Origin: Verrucomicrobiales bacterium
GTDB lineage: Bacteria > Verrucomicrobiota > Verrucomicrobiia > Limisphaerales > J093
Direction: 5' to 3'
Assembly (NCBI GenBank): GCA_015075445.1
Contig: JABTUJ010000048.1
Coordinates: 1 to 57,825, forward strand
DNA: 57,825 nucleotides
Made by a program: the position numbers and the translations under genes. Positions 49,079 to 57,344 of this stretch are shown piece by piece. Below the pieces are notes generated by a model. That model was given only the letters and a program-made list of their open reading frames with translations, did no database searches and was not told where the DNA came from. Numbering within the stretch: position 1 is the stretch's first letter; every line of letters starts with the position of its first letter.

Positions 49079-50146
49079 TCAGATTCGTCGCAAGACGTTG
49101 GTTCCGTTCCAGTTTGGTTGGTTGTTGTTTGGTTGGTTGCAGTGGTTGGGGTCATGAGTGGCGGATCTGACTTGGGAGTCGGGTCCACCACTCTTCGGCC
49201 CCTGCTTCATCGTCTGGTTGATGCGCCGTACGCTGTCGTCCACCTGTTCCGTGGACAACATCCCGATCGTCATCGCGTCCACCAGGTCGTTGCCGATCAC
49301 GTAGCGCAGCGAGGCGTCCTTCTCGTCGGGTTTGGTGAGCTTGCCGGCGCCGAAGATCTTCATGCCCACGACGGCTTTGCCGTTGGCACGGGCCCGCCGC
49401 AGGGTCGCCGTCACCGCCTCGACCGTGTCGTCACACGCGTACTCCTGGCCGCCTTTGTGGTTGATCCGGGCAAAGATGACGTCCACCCAGGGATCGGCGG
49501 CAGCCAACTTGAGGGCACCGTGGTCGTGGCAGGAGACGCCCACGGCGCGAACAACGCCTTTCTGTTTCAGTTCGGCGAGGCCGTCGCGGATGCCGGCAAA
49601 TTCCTCCTGCCACTTGTCGTTCACCGCGCAATGGATCAGGCAAATGTCGATCTGGTCGCGATCCAGTTCCTGCCGGAACCGGTCCACTTCCTCCTGACCA
49701 TTCTTCGAAGGCGTCACCCAATCCTCGCGGCGCGGCCAGATCTTGGTGAGGACGACGTATTTGTCCCGGTCCATACCCTTGAGCGCGGTGCGCACAAATG
49801 AATGCGATCCGTACAGGTCGGCGAGGTCGAGGAAGTTCACGCCTTCATCCAGGCTGTGGCGGAGCAGGCGGGTGAAGGTGTCCTGGCCCAGTCGGGTGTG
49901 GTCCGAGGAGCGACGGTAACCGTTGAAGCCGGTGCCTTGGGCCAGGTAGGAACAGCGAATCCCGGTCTTGCCCAGCGTGACGCGATCCGACGCTGAGCGG
50001 GGTTTGGCGGCGGCGGCCAGGGGGGCGGTCATCAGCAGACCGGCACCGGCGAGGGTGGTCTGGATGAAGTGACGACGGCTCTGGCGGTGGGAGGCGGTCC
50101 CTGGGCGGGCCGGGGAAGGGGTTGAGATGGAGATGGGTGAGTTCAT
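49079..50146 (-). CDS. TAT-exported aldo/keto reductase-like protein
   Basis: A 355-residue protein. The N-terminus carries a twin-arginine signal (SRRHFIQTTLAGAGLLMTAP, about residues 24-44). The barrel begins VTLGKTGIRCSYLAQGTG; FLDLADLYGS contains the catalytic aspartate and tyrosine, KYVVLTKIW supplies the lysine, and ICLIHC the active-site histidine. Relatives in Planctomycetes and Verrucomicrobia are oxidoreductases of unknown substrate. The last 25 residues are unusual (NHCNQPNNNQPNW), encoded by imperfect TTGGTTG repeats, and the stop lies next to GGGGTCAGATTC, so the original C-terminus may have been extended by repeat insertion. Confidence 0.85.
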   Translation of the reverse strand: MNSPISISTPSPARPGTASHRQSRRHFIQTTLAGAGLLMTAPLAAAAKPRSASDRVTLGKTGIRCSYLAQGTGFNGYRRSSDHTRLGQDTFTRLLRHSLDEGVNFLDLADLYGSHSFVRTALKGMDRDKYVVLTKIWPRREDWVTPSKNGQEEVDRFRQELDRDQIDICLIHCAVNDKWQEEFAGIRDGLAELKQKGVVRAVGVSCHDHGALKLAAADPWVDVIFARINHKGGQEYACDDTVEAVTATLRRARANGKAVVGMKIFGAGKLTKPDEKDASLRYVIGNDLVDAMTIGMLSTEQVDDSVRRINQTMKQGPKSGGPDSQVRSATHDPNHCNQPNNNQPNWNGTNVLRRI

Positions 50147-50474
50147 CGGCTTAACAGTCTATTAACAGTCCATGATATTGCTACGGCCAAGCGTGCGCGA
50201 AAGTAGCCCCCGCGCCGCAGCCCGCCAACTGCAATCTCGGCGGTCCGCTCGCAGCGCCCACCCGTCGTGATTTCGCCGCGGTGTTTGATTTTGCCGCGGC
50301 CCCTTGCCGTCGCTAGGCTCACTGCATGCCATACCCGCAACGTGTGCCCCGGGCAGCCGCCCCAAGCGCCGCGCATCAGTCCGCGGTTTCCGCGCCGGCC
50401 GCTTTCCCGAGCAGCGGAGCCGGGACGAGGCTGGGATGGGCATGGCGGTGAGGTAGGAGGATGGAGGAGATCCC
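50147..50474. other. Divergent intergenic region
   Basis: Between the aldo/keto reductase and AAA ATPase starts. TTAACAGTC occurs twice (50152 and 50163), giving a possible operator for the reductase. GCCGCGG repeats at 50274 and 50292 with a TTTGATTTT spacer form a stem. No gene is seen. Confidence 0.4.
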
Positions 50475-51749
50475 GTGATTACCAAGATCGAAGCGGCCAA
50501 CTACCGATGCCTCCGTGGCGTGTCGCAAACGCTGGACCGGTTTCATGTGGTGGCAGGGCCCAACGGCTCGGGCAAGAGCACCTTCTTCGAAGTGCCCAAG
50601 GTCCTGGCCGCCTTCGGGCGCGATGGCCTGCCAGCGCTCTGGGAGGCGGGCAATGCCACCCATTTGGAGGAACTGCTCTTTCTCGGACGCGGAGACCATT
50701 TTGAGTTGGCCATCGAAATGGAAGTGCCGACGGCCCTGCGTGAGCAAAGGGCTTCCAATGGGAAGGCGCCACGAGTTGTGCGTTACGAAATCCGGGCAGG
50801 CCGTCAGGAGGAGGATGCCGAAGACGCCGCGCCGCGGATCCTGGCGGAGAATCTGTGGCTGTTGCCGGCCAGTGCCCCAGCTCCCCGGGCCGAGGTTGTG
50901 CAGATGGACCTGGAGTTTCCCAGTGAGGTCCGGGAGGACTTCACCGTGGTGCATGACTCCGGGCCGAAGCGAGCCGGCTGGCTGACGGTGGCTCGGAAGA
51001 CCCGAACGGGCAGTTGTTATTACAAGGCCGAAACCACGAAGTGGAACTTCCCGCTGCGTAACGCCCCCCACGAGTCGGCGCTCCGTGGCCTGCCTTCGGA
51101 CGAGCGATTCCCCCTTTCCAACTGGTTTCGCCAGCAACTCTTCGAGGGGGTGCACCACCTGGCGTTGAACAGCGAGGTGATGCGACGGCCCAGCCCCCCG
51201 CTCAAGCAGCGGAGTTTCCTGGCGGACGGTTCGAATCTCCCCCAGGTCGTGACGGGATTACCCGGTGGTCCGGCAGGCCTGCAGGCGTGGACGGAACATC
51301 TGCGCACCGTGTTGCCCGTGACGGGGCTGACCGTGCTAACCAAAGAAGAAGACAAGAGTCGTTATCTGGTGGCCCATTTCGAAGGTGGCGCCAAGGTCCC
51401 GTCGTGGCACCTGTCGGACGGCACCCTGCGCCTGCTCGCCCTCACCCTCCTGGCCTATCTGCCGAACAACACGAGCACTTACTTTGTCGAGGAACCCGAA
51501 AACGGAATCCACCCCCAGGCGGTGGAGGCGGTGTTTCAGTCCCTGAGCTCGGTTTATGAAGGCCAGGTGCTGGTGGCGACGCATTCGCCGGTTCTGGTGG
51601 GGCTGATCGAGCCACGCCAGCTCCTGTGCTTCTCGAGGACAACCGAGGGAGCCACCGACATTCTGACCGGCGATCAACATCCCAAGCTTGCTGAATGGAG
51701 GAACGACCTGCCCCTGGCCCGCATGTACGCCGCCGGAATCCTCAGTTGA
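50475..51749 (+). CDS. AAA (ABC-type) ATPase of the OLD/Abi-like class
   Basis: A 424-residue soluble ATPase. Walker A is FHVVAGPNGSGKSTFF (about residues 23-38), the signature-like segment is WHLSDGTLRLLALTLL, Walker B is STYFVEEPENGIHPQAVEAV, and the switch is VLVATHSPVLV. This is the AAA_15/AAA_21 organisation in which the ATPase works with a small partner, often in phage-defence or abortive-infection modules. The TGATG junction couples it to the next gene (1-bp overlap). No toprim nuclease domain is present in this protein. A defence role is inference from family context. Confidence 0.82.
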   Translation: MITKIEAANYRCLRGVSQTLDRFHVVAGPNGSGKSTFFEVPKVLAAFGRDGLPALWEAGNATHLEELLFLGRGDHFELAIEMEVPTALREQRASNGKAPRVVRYEIRAGRQEEDAEDAAPRILAENLWLLPASAPAPRAEVVQMDLEFPSEVREDFTVVHDSGPKRAGWLTVARKTRTGSCYYKAETTKWNFPLRNAPHESALRGLPSDERFPLSNWFRQQLFEGVHHLALNSEVMRRPSPPLKQRSFLADGSNLPQVVTGLPGGPAGLQAWTEHLRTVLPVTGLTVLTKEEDKSRYLVAHFEGGAKVPSWHLSDGTLRLLALTLLAYLPNNTSTYFVEEPENGIHPQAVEAVFQSLSSVYEGQVLVATHSPVLVGLIEPRQLLCFSRTTEGATDILTGDQHPKLAEWRNDLPLARMYAAGILS

Positions 51750-52057
51750 TGCAAACCGCACCCAAGCTCGCCATCCTGGTGCCCGACGGGGCCTATCCGC
51801 TGATCCTGGCCAAGCTCCTTACCGTGCGCCGGCAGAGCCTGGCGATAGCCGCCGTGGCCTTCGAAATCATCAAGGATGTGTTCCACGACAGCAGCCCGGA
51901 AGTGATCACCATGCTGCGGCCCTACCTTCGGACTTGCACCCACGTGCTCGTCTTCCGGGACCTGCATGGCAGTGGGTGGGAGGACCTGAAGGGATGCCGG
52001 GTCCCCTCCTTCCAGCGGTTGCTCGCGACACTCCGGGCTTGGTTTCCGTCCTCCTGA
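51749..52057 (+). CDS. Partner of the AAA ATPase (short, possibly truncated)
   Basis: A 102-residue protein coupled to the ATPase. It begins KLAILVPDGAYPLILAKLLT and contains LRTCTHVLVFRDLHGSGWED, where strand-then-D recalls the toprim-like partner proteins (DUF4276-type, about 200 residues) that accompany such ATPases. The glutamate expected in the first strand is replaced by PDG, and the protein ends early (LRAWFPSS). The sequence after the stop does not continue a clear family motif. It may be a shortened or decaying partner. Confidence 0.5.
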   Translation: MQTAPKLAILVPDGAYPLILAKLLTVRRQSLAIAAVAFEIIKDVFHDSSPEVITMLRPYLRTCTHVLVFRDLHGSGWEDLKGCRVPSFQRLLATLRAWFPSS

Positions 52058-52220
52058 ATCCCGACGAGGATCCCGGCCAAGCGATGGTTTGCCGATCCGG
52101 CCCGAGTTCAGTGGCTGACGCGCCCGCGCTCACCGACTCGGACGCGTCGCCTGCCCGCGGTTTCCACGCGTTCGCCTTTTTCCTCGTCATTTCACCGGGG
52201 CAGGGATAAGCAGTGCTCGC

Positions 52221-53900
52221 ATGAAAACCCCCTTCCTCCTCGGGCTGCTGCTGGCCACTTCGACGCTGCGCGCTGCCGAGACCCCACCCGGCCCTTCCGC
52301 CAATACTCCCGCGCCGGGGTCCGACGCCGCGCGGCTCGCCTGGTGGCGCGAGGCGCGCTTCGGCCTGTTCATTCACTGGGGACCCGTGAGCCTCAAAGGC
52401 ACCGAGATCGGCTGGTCCCGGGGCGGTGAACGACGCGGGTACTCGTTCGGTCCCGGCAACCAGATCCCCGTCGATGTCTACGACAACCTCTACAAGGAGT
52501 TCAACCCGGTGCGGTTCAACGCCGATGAGTGGATCGCCGTCGCCCAGGCCGCCGGCATGAAGTACCTCGTCTTCACCAGCCGGCACCACGACGGCTTCAG
52601 CATGTTCGACACCCAGGCCAGCAACTACAAGATCACCGCGCCCGAAAGCCCGTTCCGACGGGATGTCGTCAAGGAGCTCGGCGACGCCTGCCACCGCGCC
52701 GGACTCCGGTTCGGCCTCTATTACTCCCAGCCTGACTGGCGCCACCCGGATGCGTTCACCGACCGCCACGCCAATTACCTCGCCTATCTCAAGACCCAGG
52801 TGCGCGAACTGGTCACCCGCTACGGCCGCCTCGACATCCTCTGGTACGACGGCCTCGGCAAGAGCGCCGCGGATTATGACGCCGTGGCCCTGAACCGCAT
52901 GGTGCGCGAGCTCCAGCCCGCCATCCTCATCAACAACCGCAACGGTCTCCCCGAGGACTTCGACACCCCCGAGCAGGTGGTCGGCAAGTTCCAGTACGAC
53001 CGCCCCTGGGAAAGCTGCATCACCATCGGCGACCAGTGGGCCTGGAAACCGGACGACCGCCTCAAGTCCCTCAAGCAATGCCTCGACACCCTCATCCGCT
53101 GTGCCGGCGGCGACGGCAACCTGCTGTTCAACGTCGGCCCGATGCCGGATGGCCGCATCGAGCCCCGCCAGGTCGAGCGCCTCAAGGAGATGGGCGCTTG
53201 GCTGGCCAAGTACGGCACCACGATCTACGGCACGCGCGGCGGCCCGTGGAAGCCGGGCGCCGACCTCGCCAGCACTCGCCGCGGCAACACCGTGTTCGTC
53301 CACATCCTGCGCTGGAAGGACGACTCCCTCACCTTGCCCGCCCTTCCCCGCCGCATCGTCCGTCACGCGGTGCTTACCGGCGGCTCGGCCACCGTGCAGC
53401 AGCGACCCGACGGCGTTGTGCTGTCCGTGCCCGCGGCGGACCGTGACGCGATCGCGACGATCCTTCAACTGGAGCTGGACGGTTCGGCGATGGACCTCGC
53501 CCCCCTCGATCGGCCCTCCTCCAGCCGCGCCACCGCCTCGAACGTGTATCAACAGATGGAAGACTTCGGTCCCGACAAAGCCTTCGATGACGATCCGCAC
53601 ACGCGTTGGGCCACCGATGCGGGAACCCGTCAGGCCTGGATCGCGCTGGACCTCGGCAAACCCACGCGCTTCGACGGCGTCGCCATCCACGAAGCGTACG
53701 CGGGCCGCGTCCAGCAGTTCGAGTTTCAGTCCCGGAACGGGGGCGAGTGGAAGACCGTTTTCACCGGCACCACCCTCGGCGCCGAGTTCACTCGCCGCTT
53801 CCCGGCCGTGACCGCCCGAGAAATCCGCCTCCGGATTGGCGAGGCCACCGAAGGACCCACCCTCACGGAGATCCGGCTGCTCGGAACGGACGCCCCGTAG
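52221..53900 (+). CDS. Alpha-L-fucosidase (GH29) with C-terminal F5/8-type domain
   Basis: A 559-residue secreted glycosidase. A signal peptide covers about residues 1-19 (LLGLLLATSTLRAAE). The GH29 barrel starts RFGLFIHWGPVSLKGTEIGW; KYLVFTSRHHDGFSMFDT is the conserved His-His-Asp segment, and the nucleophile is Asp210 in RLDILWYDG. Residues about 425-555 form a discoidin/F5-8C-like carbohydrate-binding domain (GPDKAFDDDPHTRWATDAGT, then WIALDLGKPTRFDGVAIHE). It would release L-fucose from glycans outside the cytoplasm. It is a lone gene rather than part of a polysaccharide locus, with the fucose-isomerase-like gene 45 kb away. Confidence 0.93.
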   Translation: MKTPFLLGLLLATSTLRAAETPPGPSANTPAPGSDAARLAWWREARFGLFIHWGPVSLKGTEIGWSRGGERRGYSFGPGNQIPVDVYDNLYKEFNPVRFNADEWIAVAQAAGMKYLVFTSRHHDGFSMFDTQASNYKITAPESPFRRDVVKELGDACHRAGLRFGLYYSQPDWRHPDAFTDRHANYLAYLKTQVRELVTRYGRLDILWYDGLGKSAADYDAVALNRMVRELQPAILINNRNGLPEDFDTPEQVVGKFQYDRPWESCITIGDQWAWKPDDRLKSLKQCLDTLIRCAGGDGNLLFNVGPMPDGRIEPRQVERLKEMGAWLAKYGTTIYGTRGGPWKPGADLASTRRGNTVFVHILRWKDDSLTLPALPRRIVRHAVLTGGSATVQQRPDGVVLSVPAADRDAIATILQLELDGSAMDLAPLDRPSSSRATASNVYQQMEDFGPDKAFDDDPHTRWATDAGTRQAWIALDLGKPTRFDGVAIHEAYAGRVQQFEFQSRNGGEWKTVFTGTTLGAEFTRRFPAVTAREIRLRIGEATEGPTLTEIRLLGTDAP

Positions 53901-53919
53901 AGCCCAAGGCAGAGGGAAG

Positions 53920-53940
53920 AATGCAGAATGCAGAATGCAG
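53920..53940. repeat. Heptanucleotide tandem repeat (AATGCAG)x3
   Basis: Three copies of AATGCAG shortly after the fucosidase stop. Confidence 0.8.
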
Positions 53941-54000
53941 AAGGGGTAGTCGTCTGCGTCGATTCTGGCCGCCGGAGCAGCGTCCCTTGACTGCCAGGGC

Positions 54001-54930
54001 TTACTTCACCCCCGCGGCCAGCACGGTTTGGAAATGCGGGGGTTCCTCTTCGCGCGCGACGGTGGTGACCTCGATGGACTTGAAGGCGGCGGCTTCGAGC
54101 CAGCGCTGCAGGTGGCTTTCCGCGAAGCCCGGCCAACGATCGCCGTAGAGCTCGCCCGCCTGCGTGAACGTGTGTTCGAGCAGATCCAGGATGATCAACT
54201 GCCCGCCGTGCTTCAGGATGCGGTGGGCGCTCCGGATGGCCTTGGCGGGATCCTCGGCATGATGCAGCGCCTGGCTTAACACCACCAGATCCACGCTGGC
54301 GTTCGCCAAGGGCGGGTCCTGCAGGTCCCCCAGCCGGAACTCGAGGTTCTTCAGCCCGTTCCGCTTCGCCTTGGCCGTCGCATACGCGATGATCTTCTCG
54401 GAGTTGTCCACCGCGATGACCTTGCGACAGCGGCGGGCCAGCAGCTCGCTGAGCAGCCCTTCGCCCGCGCCGAGGTCGGCCACCACCAGCGGCGGCAGGA
54501 TCCGCAAGAGCAACTGCCCGAAGGCCTGCCAGGATCGCCCCGGGCCATAGCTGCGGTCAAACCGGCCGGCCACCTGGTTGAAGTACACCTGCTCCCGATG
54601 CGCGCGCAGGTCGAGCACCCGCCGCAGATTCACCTGGTCAGCCTCGTGCTCGGGGAACTCGCGCACGGCCCGGCCTGCCAGCGCGAGCAACTCCTGCGCG
54701 CCCGCATCGCCGCGGCGATGAAACCGGTAGAAAGTCCGCTTGCCCGCCCGGCGGGACTGGACCAGCTCGGCGTCCTGCAACAGGCCGAGGTGGGTCGAGA
54801 TGCGGGACTGGCCCAGGCGGGTGATCTCCTGCAGCTCCTGCACCGACAGTTCGTTGGCCTCCAGCAGAGCGAGCAGCCGCAGCCGGGTGGGATCGGCCAA
54901 CGCGCGCAGGGATTTCAGGGTGCCGGACAT
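54001..54930 (-). CDS. ArsR-family regulator fused to a SAM-dependent methyltransferase domain (SahR-like)
   Basis: A 309-residue protein from the ATG at 54930 (MSGTLKSLRALADPTRLRLL). The winged helix (residues 1-95) has LADPTRLRLLALLEANELSV and LGQSRISTHLGLLQDAELVQ, the ArsR pattern, without a cysteine metal site. Residues about 130-290 are a class I methyltransferase fold with VVADLGAGEGLLSELLARR, VIAVDNSEKI and VDLVVLSQALHHAEDP. This two-domain form matches SahR-type regulators, which sense S-adenosylhomocysteine and control the methionine cycle. It is divergent from metK across a 34-bp dyad, which supports that reading. Alternatively it is an active methyltransferase. Confidence 0.85.
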   Translation of the reverse strand: MSGTLKSLRALADPTRLRLLALLEANELSVQELQEITRLGQSRISTHLGLLQDAELVQSRRAGKRTFYRFHRRGDAGAQELLALAGRAVREFPEHEADQVNLRRVLDLRAHREQVYFNQVAGRFDRSYGPGRSWQAFGQLLLRILPPLVVADLGAGEGLLSELLARRCRKVIAVDNSEKIIAYATAKAKRNGLKNLEFRLGDLQDPPLANASVDLVVLSQALHHAEDPAKAIRSAHRILKHGGQLIILDLLEHTFTQAGELYGDRWPGFAESHLQRWLEAAAFKSIEVTTVAREEEPPHFQTVLAAGVK

Positions 54931-54984
54931 GAGGCGACCGACCGCCGATCCGCCGCAAAACGGGGATTGACGGCCGGCGGCGAC

Positions 54985-55018
54985 CATATATCTTCGCATC
55001 GCGATGCGTCAATATATG
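54985..55018. promoter_or_regulatory. 34-bp dyad operator between the ArsR-type regulator and metK
   Basis: CATATAT-CTTC-GCATCG|CGATGC-GTCA-ATATATG: two nested perfect inverted repeats share one centre at 55001/55002, with unmatched 4-bp spacers. It lies 55 bp upstream of the regulator start and 31 bp upstream of metK, where a dimeric ArsR repressor could block both promoters. Confidence 0.8.
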
Positions 55019-55049
55019 TTTCGATAACCGTGCTGTCCTGCCCGTCTCC

Positions 55050-56219
55050 ATGAGCAAACACTTCATCTTCTCCTCCGAGTCCGTCGGCGAAGGCCACCCC
55101 GACAAGGTCTGCGACACCATCTCCGATTACGTCCTCGACGCCTGCCTTGCCCAGGACCGCCGCAGCCGCGTCGCCTGCGAGTGCTTCGCCAAGTCCAACC
55201 TCGTCGTCGTCGGCGGCGAAATCACCACCCGCGCCCAACTCGACTTCGCCGCCATCGCCCGCCAGGCCATCCGCGACATCGGCTACGTGAACGACGACGA
55301 CGTGTTCCATGCCGACCGCGTGTTCGTGAACTGCTACGTCACCCGCCAGTCCCCGGACATCTCCCAGGGCGTCGACGCCCGCGCCGCCAAGGGCAAGAAG
55401 AAGGCCGAGCAGGGCGCCGGCGACCAGGGCCTGATGTTCGGCTACGCCTGCAACGAGACTGAGGAACTGATGCCCATGCCCATCATGTTCGCCCATCGCC
55501 TCGGCCGCGAGCTCACCCGCATCCGCAAGACCGGCAAAGTCCCCTGGCTTCGCCCCGACGCCAAGAGCCAGGTGTCCGTCGAGTATGCCGACGGCAAGCC
55601 GGTGCGCATCGCCAGCGCGGTGATCTCCACCCAGCACACCCCCGACGTCGAGCACGCCGAGATCGAGGAGTTCTGCATCGAGCAGATCATCAAGAAGGTC
55701 CTTCCCAAGGCCCTCCTCAAGGACACGCTCTACCTGATCAACCCCACCGGTCGCTTCGTCACTGGCGGGCCCCAGGGCGACAGCGGCCTGACAGGCCGCA
55801 AGATCATCGTCGACACCTACGGTGGTTGGGGACGCCACGGCGGCGGCGCCTTCTCCGGCAAGGACCCCTCCAAGGTCGATCGCAGCGCTGCCTACATGGG
55901 CCGTTACGTGGCCAAGAACATCGTCGCCGCCGGCCTCGCCACCCACGCCGAAATCCAGTTCGCCTACGCCATCGGCTACCCCGACCCCGTCAGCGTTTAT
56001 GTGGATACCTTTGGCACCGGCGTTGTCCCGGACGAGCGGATCACCCAGGCCGTCGGCCGGGTGTTCAGTTTCAAACCGGCGGATATCATCAAACAGCTCA
56101 ACCTCCTGCGCCCGATCTACACCAAGACCACCAACTACGGCCACTTCGGCAAGAACGACTCGGACCTGACCTGGGAGCGAACCGACAAGGTGGCCGCCCT
56201 CCGCAAGGCCGTGAAATAA
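55050..56219 (+). CDS. metK: S-adenosylmethionine synthetase
   Basis: A 389-residue cytosolic enzyme making SAM from methionine and ATP. Landmarks are intact: FSSESVGEGHPDKVCDTISD at the N-terminus (catalytic His and Asp), GAGDQGLMFGYACNETEELM (ATP and methionine site), GGPQGDSGLTGRKIIVDTYG, and the P-loop-like GGGAFSGKDPSKVDRSAAYM. Length and order are standard. It is divergent from the ArsR-methyltransferase gene, with the dyad operator just upstream, so repression relieved by SAH or SAM status is likely. No metH or ahcY neighbour is visible. Confidence 0.98.
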   Translation: MSKHFIFSSESVGEGHPDKVCDTISDYVLDACLAQDRRSRVACECFAKSNLVVVGGEITTRAQLDFAAIARQAIRDIGYVNDDDVFHADRVFVNCYVTRQSPDISQGVDARAAKGKKKAEQGAGDQGLMFGYACNETEELMPMPIMFAHRLGRELTRIRKTGKVPWLRPDAKSQVSVEYADGKPVRIASAVISTQHTPDVEHAEIEEFCIEQIIKKVLPKALLKDTLYLINPTGRFVTGGPQGDSGLTGRKIIVDTYGGWGRHGGGAFSGKDPSKVDRSAAYMGRYVAKNIVAAGLATHAEIQFAYAIGYPDPVSVYVDTFGTGVVPDERITQAVGRVFSFKPADIIKQLNLLRPIYTKTTNYGHFGKNDSDLTWERTDKVAALRKAVK

Positions 56220-56253
56220 TGGCCCGGGTCGGGACCACGGACCACGGACGGAG

Positions 56254-56343
56254 GATCACGCATCACGCATCACGCATCACGCATCACGCATCACGCATCA
56301 CGCATCACGCATCACGGATCACGCATCACGGATCACGCATCAC
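56254..56343. repeat. Heptanucleotide tandem repeat (CATCACG)n
   Basis: About 12-13 copies of CATCACG with three GATCACG variants. It lies between metK and the next gene, ending 16 bp upstream of its start codon, so copy-number change could alter the spacing of that gene's leader. Confidence 0.9.
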
Positions 56344-56359
56344 CCCCTCGAACCAGACC

Positions 56360-57313
56360 ATGAAACTCGACCGCCGCTCCTTCCTCGGCGCTGCCGGCCT
56401 TGCCGCCGCGACGCCTCTCGCGTCCCTTCGCGCCGCAGATCCTTCCGTCCCGCGCCGCCGCAACAAGCTGGCCATCGCCACCTATTCGTACTGGCACTTC
56501 CGCTCCGCCAAGGTCCCCATCGAAACCGTGATGGACAAAACCGCGGCCCTCGGCGTCGAAGGCGTGGACATCCTCCACCGACAGATGGATCTCGATGAAC
56601 GCGCCCCCCTCGATGCCGCCGGGCGCGCTTACCTGCACAAGCTCAAGCGCCACGCCTTCCTCAACGGCCTTGAAATCTGCTGCGTCTCCACCCACCAGAG
56701 CTTCGTCAAACCCAAGCCCGAGGAGCTGACCGAGAACGTCCGCCACACCGAGAAGTGCATCGAAATCGCCTACGAACTCGGCTGCCCCTCGATCCGGATC
56801 AACACCGGGCGCTGGGGAACGTCCAGGGACTTCGATGAACTCATGCGCAACCGGGGCATCGAACCCATCCTGCCCGGGTACACCGAGGACGAAGGCTTTC
56901 AATGGTGCATCGAAGGCATCCGCCGCTGCCTGCCCAAGGCCGAGGCGTGCGGCGTCGTGCTGGCGCTCGAGAACCATTGGGGCCTCGCCCGCACCCCCGA
57001 GGGCCTGCTCCGCATCCTGAATGCCCTCCCCTCCCCCTGGCTCGGCGGCCTCATGGACACGGGCAACTTCCTCGAAGACCCCTATCCCAAACTCGCCTTG
57101 ATCGCCCCGAAAACCGTCTACGTCCAGGCCAAGACCTACCACGGCGGCGGCGAGTGGTACACCCTCGACCTCGACTATGACCGCATCGCGAAGCTCCTCC
57201 GCGACGTGGGTTACACGGGCTGGGTCGCCCTCGAAATGGAGGGCAAGGAAGACCCCGACCTCGCCGTCCCCAAGAGCATCGCCACCCTGCGCCAGGCGTT
57301 CGGACCCGTTTGA
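56360..57313 (+). CDS. TAT-exported sugar phosphate isomerase/epimerase-like protein
   Basis: A 317-residue protein. MKLDRRSFLGAAGLAAATPL is a twin-arginine signal. The xylose-isomerase-like TIM barrel follows: LAIATYSYWHFRSAKVPIET, VEGVDILHRQMDLDERAPLD, VLALENHWGLARTPEG with a metal-ligand glutamate, GGLMDTGNFLEDPYPKLALI with aspartate, VYVQAKTYHGGGEWYTLDLD, and WVALEMEGKEDP with the final glutamate. Export of this fold is typical for Planctomycetes and Verrucomicrobia and suggests periplasmic sugar chemistry of unknown substrate. The start codon lies directly after the heptamer array. Confidence 0.88.
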   Translation: MKLDRRSFLGAAGLAAATPLASLRAADPSVPRRRNKLAIATYSYWHFRSAKVPIETVMDKTAALGVEGVDILHRQMDLDERAPLDAAGRAYLHKLKRHAFLNGLEICCVSTHQSFVKPKPEELTENVRHTEKCIEIAYELGCPSIRINTGRWGTSRDFDELMRNRGIEPILPGYTEDEGFQWCIEGIRRCLPKAEACGVVLALENHWGLARTPEGLLRILNALPSPWLGGLMDTGNFLEDPYPKLALIAPKTVYVQAKTYHGGGEWYTLDLDYDRIAKLLRDVGYTGWVALEMEGKEDPDLAVPKSIATLRQAFGPV

Positions 57314-57344
57314 TGCTCGCCGCCCCCGTCCCCCCTTTCCCGCA

